Shown: positions 8,731 to 15,457 of the stretch, in pieces
Layout: every line of letters starts with the position of its first letter
Numbering within the stretch: the first letter of the stretch is position 1
Origin: an uncultured Roseovarius sp.
Lineage (GTDB): Bacteria > Pseudomonadota > Alphaproteobacteria > Rhodobacterales > Rhodobacteraceae
Reading direction: 5' to 3'
DNA: 64,000 nt
Assembly: GCF_913057115.1 (NCBI RefSeq)
Contig: NZ_CAJXNN010000007.1
Coordinates: 36,204 to 100,203, forward strand
Notes under the pieces: generated by a model
Seen by the model: only the letters and a program-made list of their open reading frames with translations
What the model was told of the DNA's origin: nothing
Database searches by the model: none
Translations under genes and position numbers: made by a program

Positions 8731-8985
8731 ATGGCCGATACCCCGCTTGCCCACCTTGCCCAACCCGGCACGCAGATCACCGTGCGCGTGACACCCCGCG
8801 CCGCGCGCAACCGCATCACGCAAGAGGGCGGGCAAATCCGCGTCTATGTCACCACGGTTCCGGAAGACGGCAAAGCCAATGCCGCCGTGCAAACGGCTTT
8901 GGCCAAGGCGCTGGGCCTTGCCAAATCGCGCCTCACGCTGATCCGCGGACAGACCGCCCGCGACAAGACCTTCGTGATCGACTGA
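8731..8985 (+). CDS. DUF167 (YggU) family protein
   Basis: An 84-residue protein with the compact alpha/beta DUF167 fold: ITVRVTPRAARNRI, then VYVTTVPEDGKANAAVQTALAKALGLAKSRLTLIRGQTARDK. These strings are the family hallmark (PEDGKAN...GxxSRDK). Family members are widespread, structurally known and functionally unassigned. It is a single gene between divergent and convergent neighbours. Confidence 0.92.
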   Translation: MADTPLAHLAQPGTQITVRVTPRAARNRITQEGGQIRVYVTTVPEDGKANAAVQTALAKALGLAKSRLTLIRGQTARDKTFVID

Positions 8986-8987
8986 GG

Positions 8988-9227
8988 TTATTTGGCCTTG
9001 GGCGGCAGGGTATAGACCCCCTCCGGCAGGTTCAGGGCCGCGGCCAGATCCCGCAGTTGCGCCATCGACAGGGTGACCTTCTGCATCGTGTCGGTGCGCG
9101 CATCGTATTGTTCGACGGTGACGCACTCCTCGAAGGCGTTCACCACCACATCCTCTTGCAAGGGCGCCGCGCCGTCATCGACCAGCGTCACCACCGTCGC
9201 ATCAAATTCATGCTCGATTGAAAACAT
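8988..9227 (-). CDS. Conserved hypothetical protein, 79 residues
   Basis: A small, acidic, soluble protein with no signal peptide or membrane helix. It ends 2 bp from the convergent DUF167 stop. I do not recognise a domain. The pattern of alternating hydrophobic residues in the first half (FDATVVTLVDD, QEDVVVNAFEECVTVEQYD) suggests a small beta sheet followed by one helix (SMAQLRDLAAALN). Codon use and GC match the neighbours, so it is likely a real gene. Function unknown. Confidence 0.7.
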   Translation of the reverse strand: MFSIEHEFDATVVTLVDDGAAPLQEDVVVNAFEECVTVEQYDARTDTMQKVTLSMAQLRDLAAALNLPEGVYTLPPKAK

Positions 9228-9344
9228 GGGAGCAGCCTAACCCCTCGGCGAGCCTTTGCAAGCCTTTGCTGCTTCGCGAGCGGGGGCTGGTACGCCGCGC
9301 AAAGCCTGCTAAATATAATTGGAACCCAAAGCAGAGGATCAACC

Positions 9345-10058
9345 ATGCGCTGGATTGCCCTTATTGGCCTTGCCGCCCTTGCTGGCTGTGTCTCAACCGT
9401 GGAGCCACAGCAACCCGCCGAACAACCCCGGCAGGTGCAGACGCAGAAAAAGCCCGAGCCGCCCACCCGCGCCGAGGTGCAGCGATTCTCCACTGTTGTG
9501 AAAACCGTCGAACCCGTGGCCGAGCGCGAGTGCCGCGCCCGCACCGGCGCGGGAACCAACTGTGATTTCCGCATCGTCGTGGATGATCGCCCCAACCAGC
9601 CGGTCAATGCCTACCAGACGCTCGACAAATCCGGTCGCCCGATCCTTGCCTTCACCCTCGCGATGATCTCCGAGGTGCGCAACGCCGATGAACTGGCCTT
9701 CGTCATGAGCCACGAGGCCGCCCACCACATCGAAGGCCACATTCCCCGACAGCAGCAAAACGCCATGGCCGGCGCGGTGCTTCTGGGGGGGCTGGCCGCC
9801 CTCACGGGCGCCGGCAGCGATGGCGTGCGGGTGGCGACCGACCTTGGCGCCTCCGTCGGCGCGCGCAGCTATTCCAAGGACTTCGAGCTTGAAGCCGACG
9901 CGCTTGGCACGGTGATCACCCGCAAGGCAGGCTACAACCCGGTGCGCGGCGCTGAATTCTTCAACGAAATTCCTGATCCCGGCGACCGCTTCCTCGGTAC
10001 ACACCCGCCCAATGCACAGCGTATCGAAACCGTCCGCCGCGTCGACGCAAGCCTGTAA
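9345..10058 (+). CDS. M48 family metallopeptidase, lipoprotein
   Basis: A 237-residue envelope protease. The signal peptide ends in the lipobox LAGC (Cys15), so it should be lipid-anchored. The zinc motif HEAAHH (His123, Glu124, His127) and the ELEAD motif (Glu181 to Asp185) supply the catalytic residues of the M48 family. A Pro/Gln-rich linker follows the lipobox. Such Loa22/BepA-like proteases help outer-membrane quality control, but the substrate here is unknown. It is followed after 3 bp by the IMPACT-family gene. Confidence 0.92.
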   Translation: MRWIALIGLAALAGCVSTVEPQQPAEQPRQVQTQKKPEPPTRAEVQRFSTVVKTVEPVAERECRARTGAGTNCDFRIVVDDRPNQPVNAYQTLDKSGRPILAFTLAMISEVRNADELAFVMSHEAAHHIEGHIPRQQQNAMAGAVLLGGLAALTGAGSDGVRVATDLGASVGARSYSKDFELEADALGTVITRKAGYNPVRGAEFFNEIPDPGDRFLGTHPPNAQRIETVRRVDASL

Positions 10059-10061
10059 CCC

Positions 10062-10418
10062 ATGCGCCAACTGACCGGTGTCATCAGCGACCGGGGCTCG
10101 AAATACGCGGTCTCGGGTGGCCCCGCGCGGGACCGCGCGGGGGTGGATGCTTTCCTGAAAGACCTCAAGAAGGACAAGAAATTCGCCAAGGCCACCCATA
10201 ACACATGGGCCATGCTGATGGCTGATGGCACGCCCTTGAAGGGCGACGATGGCGAATCCGGGGCCGGTATGGTGATCGTCCGGATGCTGGAACGCGCCGG
10301 GCTCACCGACCACGTGATCGTTGTAACCCGTTGGTACGGCGGCAAACATCTGGGCGGCGACCGCTTCCGGCATGTGCAGGATTGCGTCACCGCATATCTC
10401 GACGATCTCAAGGCTTGA
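10062..10418 (+). CDS. IMPACT/YigZ family protein
   Basis: This 118-residue protein consists of a single UPF0029/Impact domain. Visible hallmarks are ATHNTWAML, the DDGESGAGMVIVRMLE segment and VVTRWYGGKHLGGDRFRHV. The family is linked to translation control in eukaryotes; bacterial members are uncharacterised. It lacks the extra C-terminal domain of E. coli YigZ. It starts 3 bp after the M48 gene, so the two form an operon. The stop codon lies inside the FNR box that serves the next operon. Confidence 0.88.
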   Translation: MRQLTGVISDRGSKYAVSGGPARDRAGVDAFLKDLKKDKKFAKATHNTWAMLMADGTPLKGDDGESGAGMVIVRMLERAGLTDHVIVVTRWYGGKHLGGDRFRHVQDCVTAYLDDLKA

Positions 10419-10428
10419 TGCACATCAA
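10415..10428. promoter_or_regulatory. Perfect FnrL/FNR box
   Basis: TTGAT-GCAC-ATCAA matches the FNR/FnrL consensus TTGAT-N4-ATCAA at all ten defined positions. It lies 72 bp before the first DUF6455 start and overlaps the stop codon of the preceding gene. Confidence 0.85.
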
Positions 10429-10499
10429 GGTTGCTTGGAGACAGATTCGTTAGCCTTTCCGCATGCCCGATCCATGGGCCACAGCAGGAAGGCTTTGCC

Positions 10500-10766
10500 A
10501 TGACCAGCACAACGACCCTCAAGAAACACGCCGCCTTGGTGGACCGGATGGCCACCACCCTCGGCATCGACCTCGAAGAAAAGGCGATGCAAGGCCAGAT
10601 CGACTTTGATCAGATCAGCGACGCCGTGATGGCCTGTTCGGGCTGTTCGAACCCCGAAGACTGTACGCATTGGCTTGATGCGCAGCAGGGGCAAACCGAC
10701 GCGCCGCCTGACATCTGCCGTAACGCCGATCTCTTTGCGCGCCTGAAGGCGGGAAAACATGCCTGA
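10500..10766 (+). CDS. DUF6455 family four-cysteine protein 1
   Basis: An 88-residue soluble protein. Four Cys residues at 46, 49, 55 and 73 follow the pattern C-x2-C-x5-C-x17-C, with HWLD after the third and PDICRNAD around the fourth; this is the signature of the DUF6455 family. The Cys set could hold a metal or an Fe-S cluster; this is inference. I place the start at 10500, preceded by AGGAAGG. A perfect FNR box is upstream, suggesting anaerobic or microaerobic induction. It overlaps the next gene by 8 bp. Confidence 0.88.
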   Translation: MTSTTTLKKHAALVDRMATTLGIDLEEKAMQGQIDFDQISDAVMACSGCSNPEDCTHWLDAQQGQTDAPPDICRNADLFARLKAGKHA

Positions 10767-11043
10767 GCCTATCGCTCCGCTCGGCCACCCGCGCCGCCAT
10801 TACTGGTTGGTCCAGGGCATGGCCCGCGCCACAGGCCTTGATCTGGCCGAGGCCGTGCGCGACGGGCGCCTTGGTCTGCATGACTGGGCCGATATCGTCC
10901 ATAACTGCCGCTCTTGCGGCTGGGCAAATGGATGCGAGCGCTGGCTGGCCAACGATCCCTGTGTCGCAGCCCCGCCGAGCACCTGCCGCAACCACGCGGC
11001 GCTTGCCGCCTTGAAAATCGAACAGGAGCTTGCACAGGCATGA
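10759..11043 (+). CDS. DUF6455 family four-cysteine protein 2
   Basis: A 94-residue paralogue of the preceding protein. Cys50, Cys53, Cys59 and Cys76 keep the C-x2-C-x5-C pattern, with ERWL after the third Cys and PSTCRNHA around the last; Cys68 is extra. The N-terminal half (HPRRHYWLVQGMARATGLDLAEAVRDGRLG) is helical and is closely mirrored in the third protein. It overlaps both neighbours (8 bp and 4 bp), so the three are translationally coupled. Confidence 0.87.
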   Translation: MPEPIAPLGHPRRHYWLVQGMARATGLDLAEAVRDGRLGLHDWADIVHNCRSCGWANGCERWLANDPCVAAPPSTCRNHAALAALKIEQELAQA

Positions 11044-11330
11044 CCGCTCAACTTTCCCACCTCGGTGACCCGAACCTGCATTTTTGGCTCACACGCTCGG
11101 TGGCGCGTGCCGTGCGGGTCAATCTCTCGGATGCTCTGGCCTCCGGTCAACTTACGCCGACGGGCTATGCCGACATGGTCACCAAATGCCGCCGATGCCC
11201 GCACGCCGAGGCTTGCGCGGCATGGCTGGCTGAAAATGCCGCCGGCGCGCCGGAAGTTCCGGCCCATTGCGCCAATGCCGCCATTCTCAATGACCTGATC
11301 GCCGAACTGGGGGCGACCAGCCTGCACTGA
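11040..11330 (+). CDS. DUF6455 family four-cysteine protein 3
   Basis: A 96-residue paralogue with Cys50, Cys53, Cys59 and Cys77 and the segments AAWL and PAHCANAA. The N-terminal helix pair (DPNLHFWLTRSVARAVRVNLSDALASGQL) is more like protein 2 than protein 1, suggesting a recent duplication of these two. The start overlaps the previous stop as ATGA. No function is known for the family; three tandem members under one FNR box argue for a role when oxygen is low. Confidence 0.87.
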   Translation: MTAQLSHLGDPNLHFWLTRSVARAVRVNLSDALASGQLTPTGYADMVTKCRRCPHAEACAAWLAENAAGAPEVPAHCANAAILNDLIAELGATSLH

Positions 11331-11407
11331 ACGGCCCGCCTCACGCAAAACGCCGCCCCTCCAGCCTGTGCCGGAACGGCGGCGCACCGTCATCTTGTGG
11401 GGGCGCG

Positions 11408-11818
11408 TTACTGCGCGGTGATCACTTCCATCACAAGGTCACCATCCACGCGGATCGGGCCATCCTCCTTGGCGCCCAAGGTGTATTCGAAAACGCCGGT
11501 GGACTTGCCACCATCTTCGGCATGCACCATCAGCATCAGCATATCACCGGCGGCCACATCTTCGGTCAGGATCGCGGCCACATCATTGGTCTCGCCCTTG
11601 CGAATGGGCGCATGCCCCACAACCGGACCGGGGGCCATGTCGGCATCCGTGCGGTGCACAACCAGCCAGCCATTCTTTTCGGCAACGATTTTGTCGGCGC
11701 TCACAACGCCGGTTTCAACGGATTGATCCGAGGCCATGACCATCGGCGCGGCGTGGTCGTCGGCAAAGGCCGTGGTGGCGGCCAGCGCGAAAAGTGCCGT
11801 CATGCATGTACGTGTCAT
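11408..11818 (-). CDS. DUF7282-like secreted protein
   Basis: A 136-residue protein with a Sec signal peptide (CMTALFALAATTAFADD, cleavage after AFA) and a beta-rich body. The segments VVADKIVAEKNGWLVVHRTD-like and GHAPIRKGETNDVAAILTEDVAAGDMLMLMVHAEDGG fit the periplasmic DUF7282 family. AAGGGA precedes the start. It is monocistronic and points toward the DUF6455 operon. Function unknown. Confidence 0.75.
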   Translation of the reverse strand: MTRTCMTALFALAATTAFADDHAAPMVMASDQSVETGVVSADKIVAEKNGWLVVHRTDADMAPGPVVGHAPIRKGETNDVAAILTEDVAAGDMLMLMVHAEDGGKSTGVFEYTLGAKEDGPIRVDGDLVMEVITAQ

Positions 11819-11924
11819 ATCGTATCCCTTTCTATGTTGCTCACACCCCTAGACACGATGGAGCGGGCAGAAAGTTTCAAAGGATGCGAAGCTTTTTGGA
11901 TTCTTCTGAAAATGGGGCCGGGGA

Positions 11925-12362
11925 TCAGGCCGCGCCGCGTGCCTCGCGCCGCTTGTGCCAAGCATAAAGCGCCGGGGCGAGGGCATAGTCATAAACCACA
12001 CCCGCCACCTGCCGCACCCCCGGCAGGCCCACAACACGCGCCACCCAGCGATAGCGGGGCATCTCCCGCCACAGAACCAGAAACGCCGGTATGCCTGCGT
12101 AAATCTCGCCATCCTGCATCACGTGCAACCGTTTGGCCGCCTCATCGCGGCTCACACCCCAACGCCCCAGATCACAATCGCTCAGGTCGTCATAGGCCAA
12201 GGGCAGGGCGCGCGCCTCGCTGTAACGTGCATAGTGGTTGATCTCGGTGCTGCACACCGGGCAGTCGCCATTGTATAAAACTCGGGTTTCGTCCTTGGGC
12301 ACAACAACCTCCGTGGCTTTGCTTGGTGACATAAGCCCGCGCCGCACAGGGAAAAGCGTCAT
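11925..12362 (-). CDS. DCC-family thiol-disulfide oxidoreductase-like protein (DUF393)
   Basis: A 145-residue protein with the DCC signature: YNGDCPVCSTEINHY places Cys34 and Cys37 in a thioredoxin-like CxxC. GIPAFLVLWREMPRYRWVARVVGLPGVR follows as in other DUF393 members. An alternative start at 12332 (MSPSKAT) is possible, since the first ten residues are not conserved in character. The family is assumed to be redox-active but substrates are not known. A TAAAGCGTTTC palindrome lies 50 bp upstream. Confidence 0.85.
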   Translation of the reverse strand: MTLFPVRRGLMSPSKATEVVVPKDETRVLYNGDCPVCSTEINHYARYSEARALPLAYDDLSDCDLGRWGVSRDEAAKRLHVMQDGEIYAGIPAFLVLWREMPRYRWVARVVGLPGVRQVAGVVYDYALAPALYAWHKRREARGAA

Positions 12363-12412
12363 TTGGTCCCGGCCCCGATCCCACCCGTTTTATGGCGGCA
12401 GACCCGTCAAAC

Positions 12413-12463
12413 TAAAGCGTTTCACCTTTAGCTGATGTCTCGGGTCAAAGGCGAAACGCTTTA
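12413..12463. repeat. TAAAGCGTTTC palindrome, copy 2
   Basis: TAAAGCGTTTC (12413-12423) pairs with GAAACGCTTTA (12453-12463); CCTTT/AAAGG extend the stem after one mismatch. The minus-strand methyltransferase reads into the element and takes its last residues and stop codon from it. Confidence 0.8.
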
Positions 12464-13248
12464 TTTGCGCGATCGGGTTTCCTGACGGCAAAGCTAAATC
12501 GCCCGGTGGCGAAGAAATGCTCGCCTCGTGCGTCCAAGGCGGCTTGCTCTTCGCCCCAAGCCCGCAGGTCGTCCTCATCAACGCTCCCTTGGCCCTGAAC
12601 ATAAGCCGTGATGAAGGGCACGATCATTTCTGAATAGCAGCCCTCGTACCTGTCCACGTTCACGATCGGAAAGTAGCTGACGTCCTCAACCACCAGTCCG
12701 GCCTGTCGAAGCCGCTTGTTCAGCGTTCGCGGAAGTTCACTATCTGCACAGTGCGGCGCGAAGGCGGCCAGCACCTTTTTCATCCGATCCGGGTTCTCAC
12801 TATGCCAGCAGACGCCACCCCAATCCGTGGCAAGGATCAAACCACGCCCTCCCGGTTTCAATACGCGATGAAATTCCGATAAGAACGAAACGATGTCCGG
12901 CACGTATTCGGCGACCTGCGTGCTGACGGCCACGTCAAAATGGCTGTCCTCCAAGGGCAGCGCCGTGGCGTCGGCACAGCGATATCTAAGCCAGTCACAT
13001 TCACGTCTTTGGTTGGCGCGGTCCACCATCTGCTGTGAAACATCTACGCCGATCACCTCGCCATCCGGGCCGGTTTGCTCGGCAATAGCGGCCGCCAGAA
13101 AACCCGGGCCGCTGCCAATGTCCAGAACATGCTCACCCCGCATAACCGCGATCCTGCGCAGGGTGTCCTCGCGTTGGGCAACCACGTCAGGCCCAAGATA
13201 AACGGCCTCAAGACGGTCCGCGGCGGCATCGTCATATTCCATGGCCAT
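12445..13248 (-). CDS. Class I SAM-dependent methyltransferase
   Basis: A 267-residue UbiE/Methyltransf_11-type enzyme. Motif I VLDIGSGPGFLAAAIAEQ, motif II VIGVDVSQQMV, ADATALPLED and the post-motif VLKPGGRGLIL are all present. The start follows AGGTG with 7-nt spacing. The last residues (KAFRL) and the stop codon come from an inserted-looking palindromic repeat, so the C terminus has probably been changed by that element. The small-molecule substrate is not evident. It stands alone, downstream of an intergenic composite repeat. Confidence 0.85.
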   Translation of the reverse strand: MAMEYDDAAADRLEAVYLGPDVVAQREDTLRRIAVMRGEHVLDIGSGPGFLAAAIAEQTGPDGEVIGVDVSQQMVDRANQRRECDWLRYRCADATALPLEDSHFDVAVSTQVAEYVPDIVSFLSEFHRVLKPGGRGLILATDWGGVCWHSENPDRMKKVLAAFAPHCADSELPRTLNKRLRQAGLVVEDVSYFPIVNVDRYEGCYSEMIVPFITAYVQGQGSVDEDDLRAWGEEQAALDARGEHFFATGRFSFAVRKPDRANKAFRL

Positions 13249-13390
13249 GGTCTGGCACCTCGAGGTTTCAATTCTTTACAATACCATTGATCGTCGAAAA
13301 TTCCCAAAAGCTCATCACCCCCCCCGTGAAAAGAGCCTGTGACCCGCCCGTAGGGTGCGCATTCACTGCGCACCGCGCACGCGGCCGAAC

Positions 13391-13525
13391 CGTACAAAAC
13401 CCGCGTACGAAACGTACGAAACGCACCGCGCGCTTTGTTAATTTCCGGGGCCACAGACAAAAATACCGACGCGATACCGACGTGAAACCGACGCGTTACA
13501 GGCAGCGGTTTTGCCTGTTAACCAA
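13391..13525. repeat. Composite intergenic module, copy A (CGTACG pairs, 3x ACCGACG, GTTAACCAA)
   Basis: Occupies most of the 304-bp gap 13249-13552. Elements: CGTACA 13391, CGTACG 13404 and 13413, GTTAAT 13437, ACCGACG at 13465, 13476 and 13487 (11-bp period), GTTAACCAA 13517-13525. It aligns without gaps to 37719-37853 at about 76% identity by eye. The rest of the gap holds no gene that I can support. Confidence 0.85.
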
Positions 13526-13552
13526 GGGGGTCAGGGCGATTCGGCGAGAAAG

Positions 13553-13864
13553 TTAATCGCCGCCCGTCTCCTCGCGCAGCCAAGCCTCCGCATCCGCCGT
13601 GCTGGTGACCTCCTCCCAAGTGATCACCGGCAGGTCATAGGGGTGGCGCTCTTGCAGCATCTCGACCACGGTTTGCACGTGGTCCGCCCGCGTCTTGAGG
13701 GTCAGGGAAACCTCTTCCTCCACCTCCACACGCCCTTGCCAATGAAAAACGCTCTTAACCCCCGGCACGATAGTCCCACAGGCTGCCAAACGCGCTTGCA
13801 CAACGGCGCTTGCCAAGTCCTGCGCGATCTCCATATCGGGGCATGTGGTGGTGACATGGATCAT
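13553..13864 (-). CDS. cutA: Divalent-cation tolerance protein CutA
   Basis: A 103-residue CutA1 protein, a small trimeric ferredoxin-like fold protein linked to copper and divalent metal tolerance. The family strings MIHVTTTCPDMEIAQDLASAVV, RLAACGTIVPGVKSVFHWQG and HPYDLPVITWEEV are plain. I place the start at 13864, the natural family N terminus; a longer frame upstream is non-homologous. It lies downstream of rimO on the same strand, 128 bp away. Confidence 0.94.
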   Translation of the reverse strand: MIHVTTTCPDMEIAQDLASAVVQARLAACGTIVPGVKSVFHWQGRVEVEEEVSLTLKTRADHVQTVVEMLQERHPYDLPVITWEEVTSTADAEAWLREETGGD

Positions 13865-13992
13865 CTTTGGCCTCCCGGTCTGATTAGACAACAGTCCATC
13901 ATGCAGAAGGGCTTCAGGCAAGCCATATGCTGGGCCGTATCTGAACGACCTGCTGTAACTCTTTGACAGTATTAAGATTGTTTCTCTACGGG

Positions 13993-15366
13993 CTAACCCG
14001 ACAAACGCCCCCAAAGGTCATACTCACCCGCCTCGTCGACCTCGACGCTGACGATATTGCCCACGCTCAGGCCCTCGGTGCCTTCGTCGATAAACAGGCA
14101 CCCGTCAATCTCGGGCGCATCGGCCTTGGTGCGGCAGGTGGCGATGCCGTCTTCGTCGATATCGTCGACGATCACCTCTTGCACTGTTCCAACCTTGGCG
14201 GCCAGTTTATCCTCGGAAATCGCCTGCGCCTTTTCCATAAAGCGCTCCCAGCGGTCTTGCTTGACCTCTTCGGGCACATGATCGGGCAGGGCGTTCGACC
14301 GCGCCCCATCGACGTTTTCATACTTGAAACAGCCCACCCGATCCAAGCGCGCCTCGTCCAGCCAATCCAGCAATGTCTGAAATTCTTCTTCAGTTTCACC
14401 GGGGTAGCCCACGATGAAGGTCGACCGCAGGGCAATATCCGGGCAATCACGCCGCCACGCGGCAATCTCATCCAGCGTCTTCGCCGCCGCCGCAGGCCGC
14501 GCCATGCGTTTGAGCGTATCGGGGTGCGCATGCTGGAACGGAATATCCAAATAGGGCAGGATCAACCCTTCTGCCATCAGCGGAATAAGCTGCCGCACAT
14601 GCGGATAGGGGTAGACGTAATGCAACCGCACCCAAGCCCCCAAGCTGCCCAAATCCCGTGCCAAATCAGTGATATGCGCGCGATGCCCGCGCTCCTCGGC
14701 ATGTTTGATATCGACGCCATAGGCGCTTGTATCCTGGCTGATCACCAGCAATTCGCGGACGCCGTTTTCCACCAGTTTCTCGGCCTCGCGCACAACCGCA
14801 TGGGCCGGACGGCTGGCCAGACGACCGCGCATATCGGGGATAATGCAGAACTTGCACTTATGGTTGCAACCCTCTGAAATCTTCAGATAGCTGAAATGCC
14901 GCGGGGTCAGCTTCACACCGCTGGCTGGCAGCAAATCCACAAAGGGATCGGGCGCAGGCGGCACCGCGCCATGCACCGCGTCCAAAACCTGTTCATACTG
15001 GTGCGGGCCGGTCACCGCCAGAACCTTGGGATGCGCCCCGGTGATATACTCGGGCTCGGCGCCCAAACACCCGGTGACGATCACCTTGCCGTTGGCATCA
15101 ATCGCCTCGCCAATCGCTTCCAGCGACTCGGCCTTCGCGCTGTCCAGAAACCCGCAGGTATTCACGATCACAGCATCGGCCCCGGAATAATCCGGGCTGA
15201 TGCCATAGCCCTCGGCGCGCAGCCGGGTCAAAATCCGCTCACTATCGACAAGCGCCTTGGGACAGCCAAGGCTCACCATGCCAATGGTGGGCTGGCCCCT
15301 GCGCGGGGCCTCGGAAACGCGGGCGCGGGCCAGATCGGGCCGCAAATCGGGGGGATTGGTGCTCAT
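13993..15366 (-). CDS. rimO: Ribosomal protein S12 methylthiotransferase
   Basis: A 457-residue radical SAM enzyme that methylthiolates an Asp of ribosomal protein S12. Cys35, Cys71 and Cys100 in the N-terminal UPF0004 domain hold one [4Fe-4S] cluster; Cys167, Cys171 and Cys174 (CNHKCKFC) hold the radical SAM cluster. A C-terminal TRAM domain follows the [12 protein letters not shown] region. [13 protein letters not shown] is typical of RimO rather than MiaB. Length is normal. Confidence 0.96.
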   Translation of the reverse strand: MSTNPPDLRPDLARARVSEAPRRGQPTIGMVSLGCPKALVDSERILTRLRAEGYGISPDYSGADAVIVNTCGFLDSAKAESLEAIGEAIDANGKVIVTGCLGAEPEYITGAHPKVLAVTGPHQYEQVLDAVHGAVPPAPDPFVDLLPASGVKLTPRHFSYLKISEGCNHKCKFCIIPDMRGRLASRPAHAVVREAEKLVENGVRELLVISQDTSAYGVDIKHAEERGHRAHITDLARDLGSLGAWVRLHYVYPYPHVRQLIPLMAEGLILPYLDIPFQHAHPDTLKRMARPAAAAKTLDEIAAWRRDCPDIALRSTFIVGYPGETEEEFQTLLDWLDEARLDRVGCFKYENVDGARSNALPDHVPEEVKQDRWERFMEKAQAISEDKLAAKVGTVQEVIVDDIDEDGIATCRTKADAPEIDGCLFIDEGTEGLSVGNIVSVEVDEAGEYDLWGRLSG

Positions 15367-15457
15367 GCTGGCGCATATAGACCCTCGTGAGGTCTGCGGG
15401 AAGGGAAAACCGGTTGTTGCGCACAGCCGCTCCCCTTACATCTTGGAACAGGTAAAA

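Noticed and set aside
9246..9275. TTTGCAAG and TTTGCTGC as PccR-type sites
   Set aside because: Imperfect matches upstream of an unrelated small gene; no paired perfect octamer as at prpE.
13437..13525. CtrA site (TTAA-N7-TTAA) in the composite module
   Set aside because: TTAA occurs at both ends of the module, but the two half-sites are 80 bp apart, not 7 bp.
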